64,000 bases of DNA from Pieris napi (GCF_905475465.1 NC_062252.1:11222001-11286000), one strand, 5' to 3'. Positions 31,765 through 46,700 are shown, counted from the stretch's first letter. Notes: generated from the letters alone by a model not told the origin. Translations and numbers: made by a program.

Positions 31765-34700
31765 ATGGAAGAAGTGAGGCAATTGGTGCAGGAGGAAGGT
31801 AGGGAGGCAAGAAACTTAGTGGCGTATCATGTTACCGTGGAAACCCCAGGTAATTGTCACAAAGTAGCGACGCTTGTATAATTCACAAATGAAACGTTGT
31901 GTAGGTGTGTTGACTGTATTATTGAAGCATGTTATGTTGGTACTCGAGCTAAAAATATTTTACTTAATCAATATTTGATCAAGTACAAAGTAACAATTTC
32001 TGAATATGCATGAATAATTGTTAATATAAATTTATTCCATGTCATATTATTTAGACTGAACATCATCATCATTATTAAAGCTTGTATCTGAATGTTAATA
32101 AGAATTTTCTTTATTAAACCATTTAAGTGTTGCTTTTAAATAATATATGTATATATATAATTAAAGTAGTCACAAATCTTAAAAATGGGGTAATACTCCT
32201 TTATAAAAGTAATAAGCAATTAATTTGCCTGGCCAAAACATACCTATTATGATGATAATAATTTTTCCTTTCAATTAGTTATTTAAAATATAATTTGCCT
32301 AATTTTATTAACTATGCCATAAACATTTACAAGTACCTGGGTATAATGCCAACTACTTGTATTATTATAATATTAATATATAATTATATGTACCCTATTA
32401 TATAATAGACTGTAATAGAAATAATTTATATTAAACTGTATCTTTTTCAAATTAATTTAAGTATTTATGTAGATTTTTCTTTTCTTTAAAGCTTCCAAGT
32501 TATCTCGTAAACCTCCTCGTGCATATCCACCTCCACCAAGACCACCAGTTCGAACGACGAGGCTCCGGTCAGCATCTGCAGGCCGAGATAAACGATCTGA
32601 GCTCCGTGCACGATACTGGGCATTGTTATTTGGTGATTTGCAAAGAGCTGTGAGTACTATATATATATTCCTTAGTTAGGTAATTTTAATTTATTAGATA
32701 ACAAAAGTCAAATGTAATTTCTATCAGTATCATCAGTATATTAGTTAGTAGTATTTATCAATTTCTATCAGTATTATCAAGTTAATCTGTTCTAACCTTT
32801 TGATCAATAAATTTTATACATATATTTGAACCAAATATCATTTGGTAAGTAAAATTTATTTTTAATAATAGCTTCGATTCTGATTTGGTAAGTGCCAACT
32901 GTGCCAAGGTTAATGGGAAGTTGCATCAAATAAACATTTTCTTGAAGCATCAGAACCACCCCATTGGGCAAGCAGCTAGTCATCTGTCTTAAAGAAAAAT
33001 TTTTAGTCAAGTAGGCAGTTCAGTGAGTCATACTTTGTAACAATGACACAAGGCAGTGAAATTATTGATTTGATGGATTTAGGTCGAACTGTATTGATGG
33101 CTTAGTTACACTTGAAATTTTAATGTGCAAGTTATTTTAAGCTTGTCTAGGTCAGTTGCAATAGATTAGTTGTCAAAGTAAGCTGGATATGTTAACTAGC
33201 AAAATGTTGTTTGGTTTCAAGCAACAATAGTATACAATATACATACATATAACAATAGTGTATATTTATATGCAAAATTAATACTGGCTTATATTGTATA
33301 TGCAATACCAGTACACAAGCCAGCAGTGTTGGCCAAGTGGCTTCCGCCTGTGACTCTTATCCTTGTGCACATAGGTTTGATCCCTGGCTGTGCATCAATG
33401 GATTTTCTGTCTATTGTCTTATGTATGTTTTTAACATTTGCTCAAACCCTGAAGGAAAACATCGTGAGGAAACCGGCTTGCCATAGACCCAAAAAGTCGA
33501 CGGCGTGTTATGCATAGGAGGCTGATCACCTACTTGCCTACTAGTTTGAGAAAGTATTATGAGACAGAAATCTGAGGCCCAGGTTACACTGTTTTTTTTA
33601 AATATATTATTTGTATATGATCTGCACTGTTAAGTTAGGTAAATAGCATGCCAGTGTAGAATGCTGCTTGAATGACAGTAATTTGTTTTACAGATTGGTG
33701 AAATATACAACACTGTTCAAGCAAATGAAAATCTCAATGAGTGCCAAGAAGTGATACTTGTTTTAGAGAACTACACACGCGATTTCAAGGCTTTAGCCGA
33801 GTGGTTTAGAGTTAAGTGGGATTATGATAACACCCCTCCACCGCAAAGACCACAGAGCCTAGCATGGGAGATTAGAAAGACTGATTTTGTTAAGCCAGAA
33901 CCAAAACGCGCATATTCTGTTAAAAGTTCCCCTACAGTGTCAGGTAAAAACAGCCCATCATTCTCTGGATATAATACACCTAGTGGAAAAAACAGCCCTA
34001 ACCCAACTGGGAAAGTGAGTCCAGGAAGTGGAAAAATAAGCCCTAGGGTTGGTTCAGGCCATTCCAGTACCAGTCCTAAGGCAAATATTGAGTTCTTTAG
34101 CAACAAAATCAATACTTCTAAAATTACTGCAAAACCAGAGCCAAAAATTGCAAAAGAACTGTCTAGACTTTCAGATATCAAGGAAAAAGATGTTAAAGAA
34201 ATATGCGAGGATGCTAAAGTATATGAAAAAAAGGATGATATGGATATATTAAAACCGAAAGTGGTGGAAATAGGACATGCCAAACTTAGTCCTTGTGCAT
34301 CTCCAAAGTTGGTGGTCATTAAGTCACCAAAATCCTTGACAAAAAAGGAGAATGTTAATAACAAAGTTCAGGATATATCAGACCATGCTCAGTCAACTGT
34401 TGACAGACTTAATGTCATGGAAAATGAGTTCTTAAAAAAACAAATGATGGAAAATAAAGCAAAAAATGATAATATGATCAACAATGGCATAGAGGCTGAC
34501 AAGCCTTTTAATAATTGTGATTCTATTGAAAAGGGTTGCTCGGATTTAAAAGTAAAGAACAATAGCCAGTTAGTGATTGTCGATGCTGATAGACCAGCCA
34601 TTGGTGATATTAAAATTGCTATTGAGAATGAAAAAACAGCTGATAACACTGCTGAAGAACGGCGCACAGAGACTTCTATAATTGAAAAACAAATTGAAGG

Positions 34701-37700
34701 AGAGAAAACGAATGAGCAAGACTTACTGCTCGAACAAGTGTTTATTGAAAATGACTTAATTTCGAATGCACCAAAGGACAGTCAAATTCTTGAAAATAAA
34801 GATGAAGGCACAGATTCTACTTGTCAAAAAGATTTTGAACTCAACAAAAATAATTCAGAGGTGGTAGTTGAGGAAGTGGATGAAAAAACAACTTGTACGT
34901 ATGAGACTGACAAAAACTCCAAAAAGGACACAGACATGAAAAAGCCCGAGGCTAAGTTTTCCAAGCCAGCATACTCTCAAGCAGCTGCTAAGCCTAAAGC
35001 TACAAGCCAGACAGAGAAACCAATCAAAGCAGAAACTAAACTGCCTATAAAATTAGCTAGAAGCTCAACAGTTGTAGAACTACGTCCACCGACAGTCAAA
35101 ACTCAGAGGCCTTTTCAAAAAAGAGCCCAAACGAGCAAATGCAGTTATCCATTTAATTTAACCACCGGAAGACCAAGCCTTTTCGATACAGTTCCATCTA
35201 CTTCAATCAACAGAGGACAAATTGTAACAAAGAAAACGTCAATTAGAACTATCCACATGGGATCGGGTGACGCCAAATCGGGAAATAGATTAAACCTTAG
35301 AACTCGCCCACGGCCTTCCTCTTTAAGACTCAATGAAAAGGGTGATAAACGTGAAAACGTAAGCGTCTTCATTGAAAAATCTGTCGAAAATCCTATTGCA
35401 ATCGATATGGTTAGAAATGAATCGAATGAAAGTATTAAAACACTCGTTCCGGAAGATTTGCAGGCAACACAAGATATAAGCTCTTCAGGAGTTAATATGT
35501 ACAGTAAAAATGATAACGATGGGTGGTTAACTGTGAAATCAAGGCGAGAATCTAAAAAGCAATCCAAAAGCCACTGGGCTAATCGCTTCCGTCAACCGAC
35601 AGCTACGGCAAGTCTTCCAACATTAAACATGTTAGAGTCGCCCAAAGAAGAAAACCCTATATCGATTGATATTAAAGACAGCGGTGACCGTGCTAAATCC
35701 GAACAACCACGAAAGGTTGAAAAAGAAAAAAAGTCTGAAAAGACTATAAAATCTAGCAAGAAATCTGAAAAAAGAGATCCTACCATGAGGCGACAAAAAT
35801 CCGATATTACCGGACTGAAAACGCGCTCATCAAAAAACAAAGTGCTGACGAAAAAAGCTGAAAAAGCCAAAAGCGTCTCAAAAGAAAAAAATCGCTTACA
35901 CTCCTCGCTGGAAAGTCTTACCATGGGCTTAACACGATCCGAAGAAAGTGTACACCAAGAGTTTGATTTTGATAAATGGAAAGCTGAATTTAAATCGACA
36001 TTTAATTTTTTGGAAGAAGACGATCACATCTCTGATCACAATGAAATATTAAAGACCGCCGATCCATCCGAAATGTCGGAAATCGCGGAAATGACGTCGC
36101 AAATTGAGGAGAACGAACGGAAGATTAGTTTGGCTTTAGATTTTCAGTCGGAAGTCGACCAGCGTAAGCTTTGCGAAGAAGAAGATCTTTTGAACAGGCA
36201 AATCATGGAGCTACAACAGGTGTCTGACATCGATCTTGACACGGAAACTGATGATACTGAGGTAAAGATTGTTATTCTTAAATATACTGTTCACTAGCAT
36301 AAGAAAACTTTATTTGAATACTATTTGTTTTCAACGAGTCTTAACTCTTTGCTTGTATATTTTAATTCAGCTTAAAATGTATTCGATTTAAGCCACTTAT
36401 CTCTACCAGAATTATTGAAATTAGTCATATGCTGTAAACTTCATACAAACTATATTTCATTTGTAGAAATGCATTTTTTGTAATAGTTTGAATAACATTA
36501 AGAATTTTACAATAAAAGTGGGCTGAAAAGTTCGTAGGATAACTTAGAAAAAATAATATTTCCGATGGAATTTGATTTGATTATACAATATAAGAAATAT
36601 CACAAACCACTTCTTAACGGTTGATTTTCCTGGTGCAGAGTCCAGAGTCTTGACTTCAATAATATTTTATTAACGGCAAAATGGCTTTAGACGAAATTCC
36701 TTTTTACCATTTTTTTCCTTCACTCTAAATACTATATCCCACAGACTAATAGTACGACAGTTGTCAGATATATACACGTGTCTTGGTACACTTGAAGGTT
36801 AGGGCTAACTTAAACTCATATTAAATTAATACTAGAAGCGCCATCTATGTGTTAGCCTACGAACTTTTTAACCTACCTAATAGGTGTAGAAATTATAAGA
36901 TATTTAACTGTGAAAAATACGGTAACACAGTTCAGTACACTTAATAACACTTATAATATTTTTAGACTGACGCAGAAATCCCCTTAGAAGAACCGGCTTC
37001 CACCCCAGTGCCGATGCCAGAAGGCCTGGGGTCTCTTACGGCCAGCCTAGAAGACCAGTACGAAACGGCCTTAGCTGGGATGTCCTGGGCCGAAAGAGTT
37101 GATACGCTCGTGGTGTTGGAGGCCCTCGTGGCAAGGGATCCTGGTGAGTGGACGAGAGAACTTTTTGTAGTAATGATATGAAACGAGACATAATTATTAT
37201 TTTATACATACTTTTACGTTGAGAATCTTTGGATAGGCATTTTGTTAGTGGATATTTATTTATTTCTGAAAATTTTCGAAGTATATTCGAACGCAATTTT
37301 TCATAGAAATATCTGCTTTCTGAACAAATCCGTACTAATTTGTTTACTAGGCAACACAAGGTGTGGTGATGTTAGATTTTAAGGTTGTGTGACTAAAATA
37401 ACAAATGAACTGTGAATATTTTAATTGTAACTATTTCTCATTATTTTTTTATTTTATGAAATATATTATTCCTGTCCATCTTTGAGATGGAGAATGGCAC
37501 CTTTTTATAATACAGTAGAATGAAAACTGTGCTTTCGGTTTGTAGGCAGGGCTCAGCAATTGCACGCTAAGCTTTCTCAAGGCATAAAACGACGAGGGAG
37601 TCTACAAGATGCTTTAAGAAGGTATATAAAAACTTCTGAAATTGTACATTGTGTTTAATAAAAAAATAATTTTAAGAAAAATTAGTATAATTTATAGTAA

Positions 37701-40700
37701 GGACAACTTTAGTTTTAAGTAATTAAATTTCTACTATGTTTCTACAGGTACCATGGGGCCGTTCTAGTATTATGTAAGCAGGTTTGGTGATTACGTCAAC
37801 AGTAATTATTTACTTTTTTACACATATCATCCACACATTGTCTATATTTGAAAACGAAATGCATTACAAAAAATTAATACGTTTATGAACTATAATTTTT
37901 GAGAGCTTTGCTTACTTTTGCTGACAAGAGAAAGGGGGGGGGGGGGGTCAATTGCAGTAAATCTGCTTACGTAATACTTAAACGGCCCCCAAGGTCAAAC
38001 CACTGCTGAGTGGGTTTTTAGTTCCCCTTAAACCTGAAAATTAAACTGGTTTCTGAACAGATTACAGGCAAAACAAGCTCGAGCGGAAAGACAGCGCATG
38101 TCGTATCAGACAGAGAGGGCTAAACGCATTCATCAGCTGTTGGCCAGGGTAGAGGAAGTGAAGGTATGGAAAATAAATATATTATTTCCTGTTACGGTTT
38201 CCATTTGTTATCGAATCTATTAACTTTCAGCCACGCATATCTCTAGAATTTATTGAAAGTAGTAATATGCAGTGAACAAGGAACATGGTCACTTGTCAAC
38301 TGGATTCTTTAAATAGGCCACTCACGTAAAACAAAGAATAGATTGATAAATAAAAGTCTATTCTCTCGGGGCTTAACTCTGACGTTTTTGGCAATTGGAA
38401 CGCTTATGAAACAAAAAAGTGTGGAAAACGTACAGCCTTGGTTCGTACAATTGACTTACTTGAGTAAAAGACAAATGTCCCCCAAGTGGGACAGGGGGCG
38501 TCCAGCGTAGAAAACCAGCCTGATCGTTCCTGGACAGCTCTCTTAATTTCACTCCACGTCATTCCAGCTTCCTTCGCCTCTACAATGATGCTTCGTTGCC
38601 AGGTCTGTTTTGTGCCACCTTTCCTTTTGCCTTGAGGGTTCCAGACGAGAGCTTGCTTGGTAATGTGACTTTCATCCGAAGCGTATGGCCTACCCATTTA
38701 CAATTTCGACGTTTTATAGACCTGTCAATTGCCACCTCATTGCATAGCTCCCATAGCTGATGGTTGGAGATTCTCGATTCTCAAGTGTTATCGGTGACAT
38801 ATGTTTTATTCAAATATTTATACTTAATTTGCTTGTGTTTTAGCTCGCTAAGAACCAGTTGATAGAAGAAAAGAAGTTGAGAATGGAGCGCCGTCTGCAA
38901 AAGGCTGCTGAAAACCGCGATCAGCACTTGAAGGTAACATTTTGCGTAGTTTACAGAAATTATTAATGAATTAAAAAAATAATTAAATATTTGATATAAG
39001 TTAAATATTTTAGGTAACAATAAGTAAAGTATTGTGTATATTTCATTCTAGGACATAGTTCGCAAAGCCCACGACGAAGAGGAGAAACTGCGTGAGATTG
39101 CGTTCATTAAACAATTAGAAGCGGAGAATCGAAGGCACGAATTCCTGGATCAGTGCAAGTCGTTAACCACTCGACTTCGGCAAATGAGACGAGACCGACT
39201 CACTAAACTTGTAAGTATTATGAAATACCTGTTTCGTGATTTTTCCTTATTAATCAAGTAAGTCAACCATTTGTGCCTGACTCGTGTCGGGGTTTGGTTC
39301 TTAGACATGCCGGTTTCCTTACTACCGAGATTCGAATGCACGACACTGCTTAATGTTTTGTATGAACTATGTTTTAAAGATTGATCAATTTACGGAGAAT
39401 AAAGCTGAACATACCTTAATATTTCAAAAAACAAACATAATTCCTTTTAAAAAGCTATATTCTTTCTTGCCAGTTCTTATACTTTCTTCTCATTTACGCT
39501 CTTGATTGGATAATTGGCAGTAAAAGTACATTAGCTTCTTATGGGAGGGTAAACAGTTTGTTACGTAACGCGTTACGTAACGCCAGTCGGTTTAGCTTCT
39601 ATTTCTCTTACGCATACGGAAACGGGCCTCTCTCACTCTAACCCGCAGCGCTAGCCGTATTTCGGACAGACGCTTTCCCCTCTCTCTACTCAGTGTTTAG
39701 TGTGCGTTAGATATTTAATGTTCGCATATAACCTCAAACTATCATCGTTTTTGAAAGTGATTATAAAAAATATGATGAAAGAAGCAGAAGATGACCCTCG
39801 GAACATTACAGAATTAAATAGTTCAACTTAGATTAGTTTAAGTTATCTATCACTTTCCCGAGACACACATTTTTTTATTGATTTCGTAAGTGTACGTACG
39901 TTCAATAAATTATATTTTGATTGAACATAGTTTTAAAAATCACTAAACTACTACTAGGCCATTATATTAATTAAAACTCAGGCAAAAAATTCAAAACTTC
40001 CTAAAAATGTGTTTTTGAAATAAATTCAGGAACAAAAAGCAGCTCGCGAAGCAGCCGTCGGAGCTCGGAGACAAGCCTTAGAAGCGGCTAGAAAACTTCA
40101 AATGGAGACCTTATTAGAGAAGAGAAAAGAGAGGGATGCAAGATTGGAAGAGATGAAGGAGCAAAAGAAACAGGAGAGGGACGATGCGGCGAGGGAGAAG
40201 GTTAGTAGTCTAGTCGACAAGTTGAAAATGGAACAAAATAGAGATACTACTCTTAAAATTATGTGCGATAGCTCATTGGATCCGGAATGACGTCTAGAAA
40301 AATGTGCTAAAAGCGTGTATTAGCACATAAAAAATTGCAAAAGTTATAGACCATTAAAGATGAAAAAATAATGGCATTTAGTTTTTTGCCAATATTTAAT
40401 AAACTATTAATATTTAAGAAATTTCAAATAAAGATTCTGAAAGAGGAGGAAATTTCTAATAAAAAACTCTCGACTCCCAGAACTCTATCTCCATTATTTA
40501 TAATGTTAATTTAACGCTGAAAATAGGTCTGCGGTTGACATTTTTAGGATTCGCGCGTGGCGTCAAAAGCGACTACGGCACATTAATTAATTTATTTAAG
40601 GTATTGAATATTTTTTTTTAAATTTGAAAAAATTATGGTGTGTTCTGAAAACTATAATTAATTTATTCCCGTTGAAAATTTTACTTAAAGTTTATTTTTC

Positions 40701-43700
40701 AACAAGTTAAATAATTGTTAACTAACGAAATTTTCTCGAACGACCGTCTTAATTGTAAGTGAAAAAAAATGTTTAAATAATGGTCGTAAAAATATTTCGC
40801 TTCGTAGAGCCTTTTTTACATACATACTTAACAAGATCGTGCCATAAAAGTTAAAAAAATATTTATACTTTGTTTATAACAATTTTTTTACTTAAACAAA
40901 AACTTAAAAATCCATGTAATGATGTTAAAAAAAATTTTTTTTTTCTAAATCATCATATAATCGTTTTTTTATTAATACAAGATATTTATTGATTTGCAAA
41001 AAAAAAATTCCCGCCATTTGTTGATAATTTTTTTTTAAACAAATTGATTAAATCAATATTTAAAAAAAAAAATTTAATACAACTTTATTACATTAAAAAT
41101 TTTATGATTTTTAAAAAAAAATTTTTTCCTTAATAACAATTTTTAATTGTTTATAATCGTTTTTTTTTAATTTTCTATTGTTTAAATAATTAGTTAAGAA
41201 ATTTTTTTTTCCTAAAAATCATAATTGACAGTCTTCTATAAAGTAACAGAAAAAAATTTTTTTTAATCAACAATTCTATTGTTTATTAACTTACCAATAT
41301 GTTATAAACAAATATTCAACTTTTGTTTATTTTTTTTCTAAAACTTCTAAAATTAACAAAAACAACCATATATAACAAAGTATAGAAAAAATTTTTTTTA
41401 ATTTTAAATAAAAGTAATATTCATGATAATCAAAAAATTTACAAAAAAAATTTTTCTATACTTTGTTATATATGGTTGTTTTTGTTAATTTTAGAAGTTT
41501 TAGAAAAAAAATAAACAAAAGTTGAATATTTGTTTAAATAACATATTGGTAAGTTAATAAACAATAGAATTGTTGATTAAAAAAAATTTTTTTAAAAATT
41601 GTTATTAAGGAAAAATTTTTTTTTTAAAAATCATAAAATTTTTAATGTAATAAAGTTGTGTTAAATTTTTTAAAAAAAATATTGATTTAATCAATTTGTT
41701 TAAAAAAAAATTATCAACAAATGGCGGGAATTTTTTTTTTGCAAATCAATAAATATCTTGTATTAATAAAAAAACGATTATATGATGATTTAGAAAAAAA
41801 AAAATTTTTTTAACATCATTACATGGATTTTTAAGTTTTTGTTTAAGTAAAAAAATTGTTATAAACAAAGTATAAATATTTTTTTAACTTTTATGGCACG
41901 ATCTTGTTAAGTATGTATGTAAGAAAGGCTCTACGAAGCGAAATATTTTTACGACCATTATTTAAACATTTTTTTTCACTTACAATTAAGACGGTCGTTC
42001 GAGAAAATTTCGTTAGTTAACATTTATTTAACTTGTTGAAAAATTAACTTTAAGTAAAATTTTCAACGGGAATAAATTAATTATAGTGTTCAAAACACAC
42101 CATAATTTTTTCAAATTTAAAAAAAAATATTCAATACCTTAAATAAATTAATTAATGTGCCGTAGTCGCTTTTGACGCCACGCGCGAATCCTAAAAATGT
42201 CAACCGCAGACCTATTTTCAGCGTTAAATTAACATTATAAATAATGGAGATAGAGTTCTGGGAGTCGAGAGTTTTTTATTAGAAATTTCCTCCTCTTTCA
42301 GAATCTTTATTTGAAATTTCTTAAATATTAATAGTTTATTAAATATTGGCAAAAAACTAAATGCCATTATTTTTTCATCTTTAATGGTCTATAACTTTTG
42401 CAATTTTTTATGTGCTAATACACGCTTTTAGCACATTTTTCTAGACGTCATTCCGGATCCAATGAGCTATCGCACATAATTTTAAGAGTAGTATCTCTAT
42501 TTTGTTCCATTTTCAACTTGTCGACTAGACTATAGTCATTTTGAAATCACACACAGTCTACCTTCATTTGCATGAATTGTGGGAATTATTCCAGTAACAA
42601 TGAATTTTACCTAAATTGATGATCTATCCATTGAAGTATGTTATACGACTGAGCTAATATTCTAAAGCACTAAGGAACTTTAAAGAAACCAGTGAACAAA
42701 TTTGATAATCCATCAGTACTATTAAGTACAGTATTAATAATAAAATAAAAATAAAAAAAGTGTGTCGCCCAACGTGGGGCTCGAACCCACGACCCTGAGA
42801 TTAAGAGTCTCATGCTCTACCGACTGAGCTAGCCGGGCTGTGGCAGTATGTATGAAATTAGCCATTGTAAACAGAATAATAATGGCTTAATGGTTCGATG
42901 TAGTAATTATAAATTTGTATAATAATTATGTGACAGCTCCCCTAGTAATTTAAATATACATATTTTAAATGGTTCTTGAAGTTTATAATAATTATTGGAC
43001 GTTTTAACTTTAGTACTTTAATCTGTTTCTTTTATCAGAACAATCATAATTTAACACGAGGCAATCGAAAGAGTAAAAAGATTGATTTGATTTCTTAAAT
43101 ATATCTATACATCATAGTTAAAGTTTGCGAAAATTTTGGCTCGTCTACAATAATATAATTATAAACAGCGATAATGAATGTTGTTTTAATAATGTAAAGT
43201 GTATTTTTAAATCATTGTTATATTTTTGATTATATATAGATTATTATAACGTTGTAAGCAGCATAGCATTTAAAGGTAATTGGACGATGCACTTTATATA
43301 TATGTTTATACAAACACTTTACAGGCGGAAGCAGTAAAATCTCGATTATCAGCCCTTGCGGAAGCAGCAGAATTGGAAGCCGACGCTCTCAGGTCTCGGA
43401 TCCGGGACAAGCAGGACGCTAGCCAATTGCGACACACGTCTCACCTGCAGGCTATAAGGGAGAAGGCCACCGGACCAAGGCAACCGGTGAGATTTCCCCT
43501 TCATATAAATATATTATTAGTTTGAGGTGTTCTTATGACTTTTATATGTATGGTCAATTTAAGAATAAAATGTCAATACAACTCTTAAAAATCGAAAGAA
43601 AGTGGAAACTTTTGTCGTGTCTAAAATTTTTTGTTTCTTTGTTTTCCTACTTTCAATTAAATCTTTTAAATTAAATGTAAAATGATTCTTAATTTTTAGA

Positions 43701-46700
43701 CGACTTCCGAAAGTCACGACAAAGATTCCCCAGATGAAGCTGAAAAAGAAGAGTTGGAGAAGAAAGAGAAAGATAGGCTCAAGTTTGCTAAGAAGAAAGC
43801 TAGGAAGATGAAACAAAAACTTCTTGCCAAGTAAGTGCAATTATTAAGAAGTAAAATTGAAAAGATTTCTGTATTAATAAAAACATCAGAAAGTACCTAA
43901 TGCCATATTACTAGTAATAAAACCAATAAAATTCGCATTTTTTTCAGCGGGGCAACTCAAACGATATTCGACAGTTATTCAATAAACCCAATAGAAAAAT
44001 TATTAACTCCGCCGTCTATTGTAAAGACCAACAAACTAGTCTGTCAATTAAATAGTATCCTTCAAAATATAACGAATAATATTCATAATGATAACAGTGG
44101 GGAACCTAAAAAGAAAGCTAAAAATAAAAATGGAAAGAATATAGACAATAGTGAAAATAATAATAAAAATCCAACAGCAGATGTTAAAGCTATAGAGATG
44201 AATAATGAACTGAATGGTATTATATCAACAAATAATAATAACGACGATAAATTCGATATTCCTAACGGTCCTGGTAAAAACAAAAAGAAAAAGAAAAAAT
44301 CAGAGAACGAAGAAAAACTACCAAACGGTGTCGAAACAAATAAAAAGAAAAATCTTAATAAAAAAGATGTCGATTCGGAATCGTCTTGCAGCAGACGAAA
44401 GAAAAAGAAGAACAAAGATGTAATAACGGAGTTTGATTTCGACTTAGAAGAAGATAATAAGAAGAGAAGGAAACGCAATAGAAATAGTGAAATGGCGAAT
44501 CTCTTGAATGATATAAATAAATGTAGAGCCCGCAAAGACAATATCTTTGTGGATGGACCCGGAATCGAGAAATTATTAAACGAATTAAATAGAAACGTGG
44601 AGAGATTGGAGCCGGTGAGTTTGATTTTAATTATTCTGTTTATTCATCCGACAAGACAATCATTCGTCTGAAGAAGTTACTTTGATACTGTAGATAGCAA
44701 TTTTAATCAAACACTTTAAAGAAAATATTGAACATTCAATAATTCTTGAAAATACATTCTTTTCTGCTGTCCATTAATAGGTTCAATATGGAATTATAAC
44801 TAAATCACGAAGTTAATAAACGATTCAATCTAGAAAACAAATATGCAAAGAATTTAGGAGCACTTAATGTTTAAGTTGAGAGAAAAGTTGAGTACTTTTT
44901 AGTAATAAGAATAATAAAAGCACTATTAATTTAAAATCGTTACAAAAGTAGAATACAACTTAGATTACATACTTATGTACACGTTTTTTTTCTTTTTTTC
45001 ATGTTATCCTAATATTAAAGTAGTAAAGATTTCTTCAGTACCGTTGATCGGAACCCCTTCACGGGTAAAGGCCATCTCTATCCATTCATCATCTCATTTC
45101 CATTGCTTTCAGTCTCCTTTCGCTTCTATTTCTTCTATCCACCTTTTTTTGAGCGCCCTCTTCTCCTCATTCCCTTGATCCTCGCCATATATATATATTA
45201 TATGTATGTGTCTAAAACAAACACAACAGACATTATTATTTATCATATAATTTAAAAGTGTATCTCAAATATATCCTATCTCGCAGGATACGACAGAAAA
45301 TGCAGCTCTGCACAGATACTTGGCCGTCAAAGCCACGTGCCAACTGCTAGGACTTGTGGCTGAAAGAGAAGATATCGCTGCCTCTATCTCTACCAAGTAA
45401 GTAACTGTTTAATTAACAAAAATTAAGTACTGTTTATTCTTATTCGGTTACTAGCTGACCCGACAGACATTGAATATTTAATTGGAATTGGCTCTATGAT
45501 ATTTGTAGCGCATCCTGTCAATCTCTGACAGTTATGTAAAATTAATATTATTGTTAAGTTGTTTCCGCTCAAACTCCTTAATTTTTTTCCTTTATTTTCT
45601 TTTTGACTATATTAACATATTGTCTGATAACAACAACAGAAGAAAAGTAGAATTAGCAATTGTTCCATCACCAAGGAAATTAAAAATTCATTTGTATATC
45701 TTACAAATAGGTTGATCGTAAAGGGATAAAAATTATTGGTTGTATGTTGTATCATAAAAAATAAAAAATTTCATTGAATTTTTATTTAAATTTTCATTTT
45801 TGGGGTGGACCCCCCATATCACTTAGGGTTTAGAAAGATAGAAGCCGATTCTCACACTTACTAAAACTAAAAATTTCATAAGAATCGGTCGAGCCGTTTC
45901 GGAAGAGTATGGGAACGAACATTATGAAACGAAAATTTATTTATTAGATTATCTCAGAACTCATTTTTTTCTATAAAATTGTTGTTCTTAATATTATGTC
46001 GTTTTTCTATAATTTATTTACAATTCTTTTCATGACTGTTTTGTTTTATTAGGATTGCCTAGAAGAGATGGTTTAATATCGATAAGGCTTAATCTTTTTA
46101 AATCTTGTTAGTGGCACATAGTTAAACATGAAAATAATGAAAATCTCTTTCATCAGGTGCGTCACAGTGGGTGTGACCTTAATATCTCGTACGCTGAGCT
46201 CTTGTCCGATCATGGGTTCGCAACTCGCCGCCACAAATATGACTGTACATCTAATCACACTGTTGGAACAAGTTGTAAGTTATTTGTATACTATTGTTTG
46301 ATGTAATTCCGATGTATGATATTGCGTCTGTTCCATGGATATTATTAATCTTTATTAATCTAAGACATGGTTTTCCCGCATTAAAAACCGTTTGCTCGCA
46401 CGTAAAATCAAAACCTATTCGTGCATAACAGGGGTTTGAACCTATGACCCTACGGATGAATATCTGATACTTATGACTAAGGGACGTAGGGTTTTTAATA
46501 CTAAATAGTATACATACTTAACATTATAGCTACCCGTGTATGATTGACAGACTTTTTGCAGGTAATTATGTCAGAGGTTTTACAAATGTTAATAACATTT
46601 TTTACTATAGCAATTTAAGTTTTCAACCTATTAAATTGGATATATATTAGATATAAAATACATAGTAATCAGTGATAACAATTAACCTATGGTTCAAATA

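Noticed and set aside
33822..35924. Several minus-strand ORFs of 90-180 codons
   Set aside because: All are antisense to SCAPER exon 3, whose frame is continuous for 856 codons and matches SCAPER at the N terminus.
40201..40290. Alternative SCAPER C terminus by reading through the exon 9 donor
   Set aside because: The extra 29 codons come from the foldback element; kept only as the consequence of intron retention, not as a real isoform.
44083..44541. 152-codon Ser/Phe-rich ORF on the minus strand
   Set aside because: It is antisense to the Lys/Asn-rich SCAPER exon 12; low-complexity shadow.
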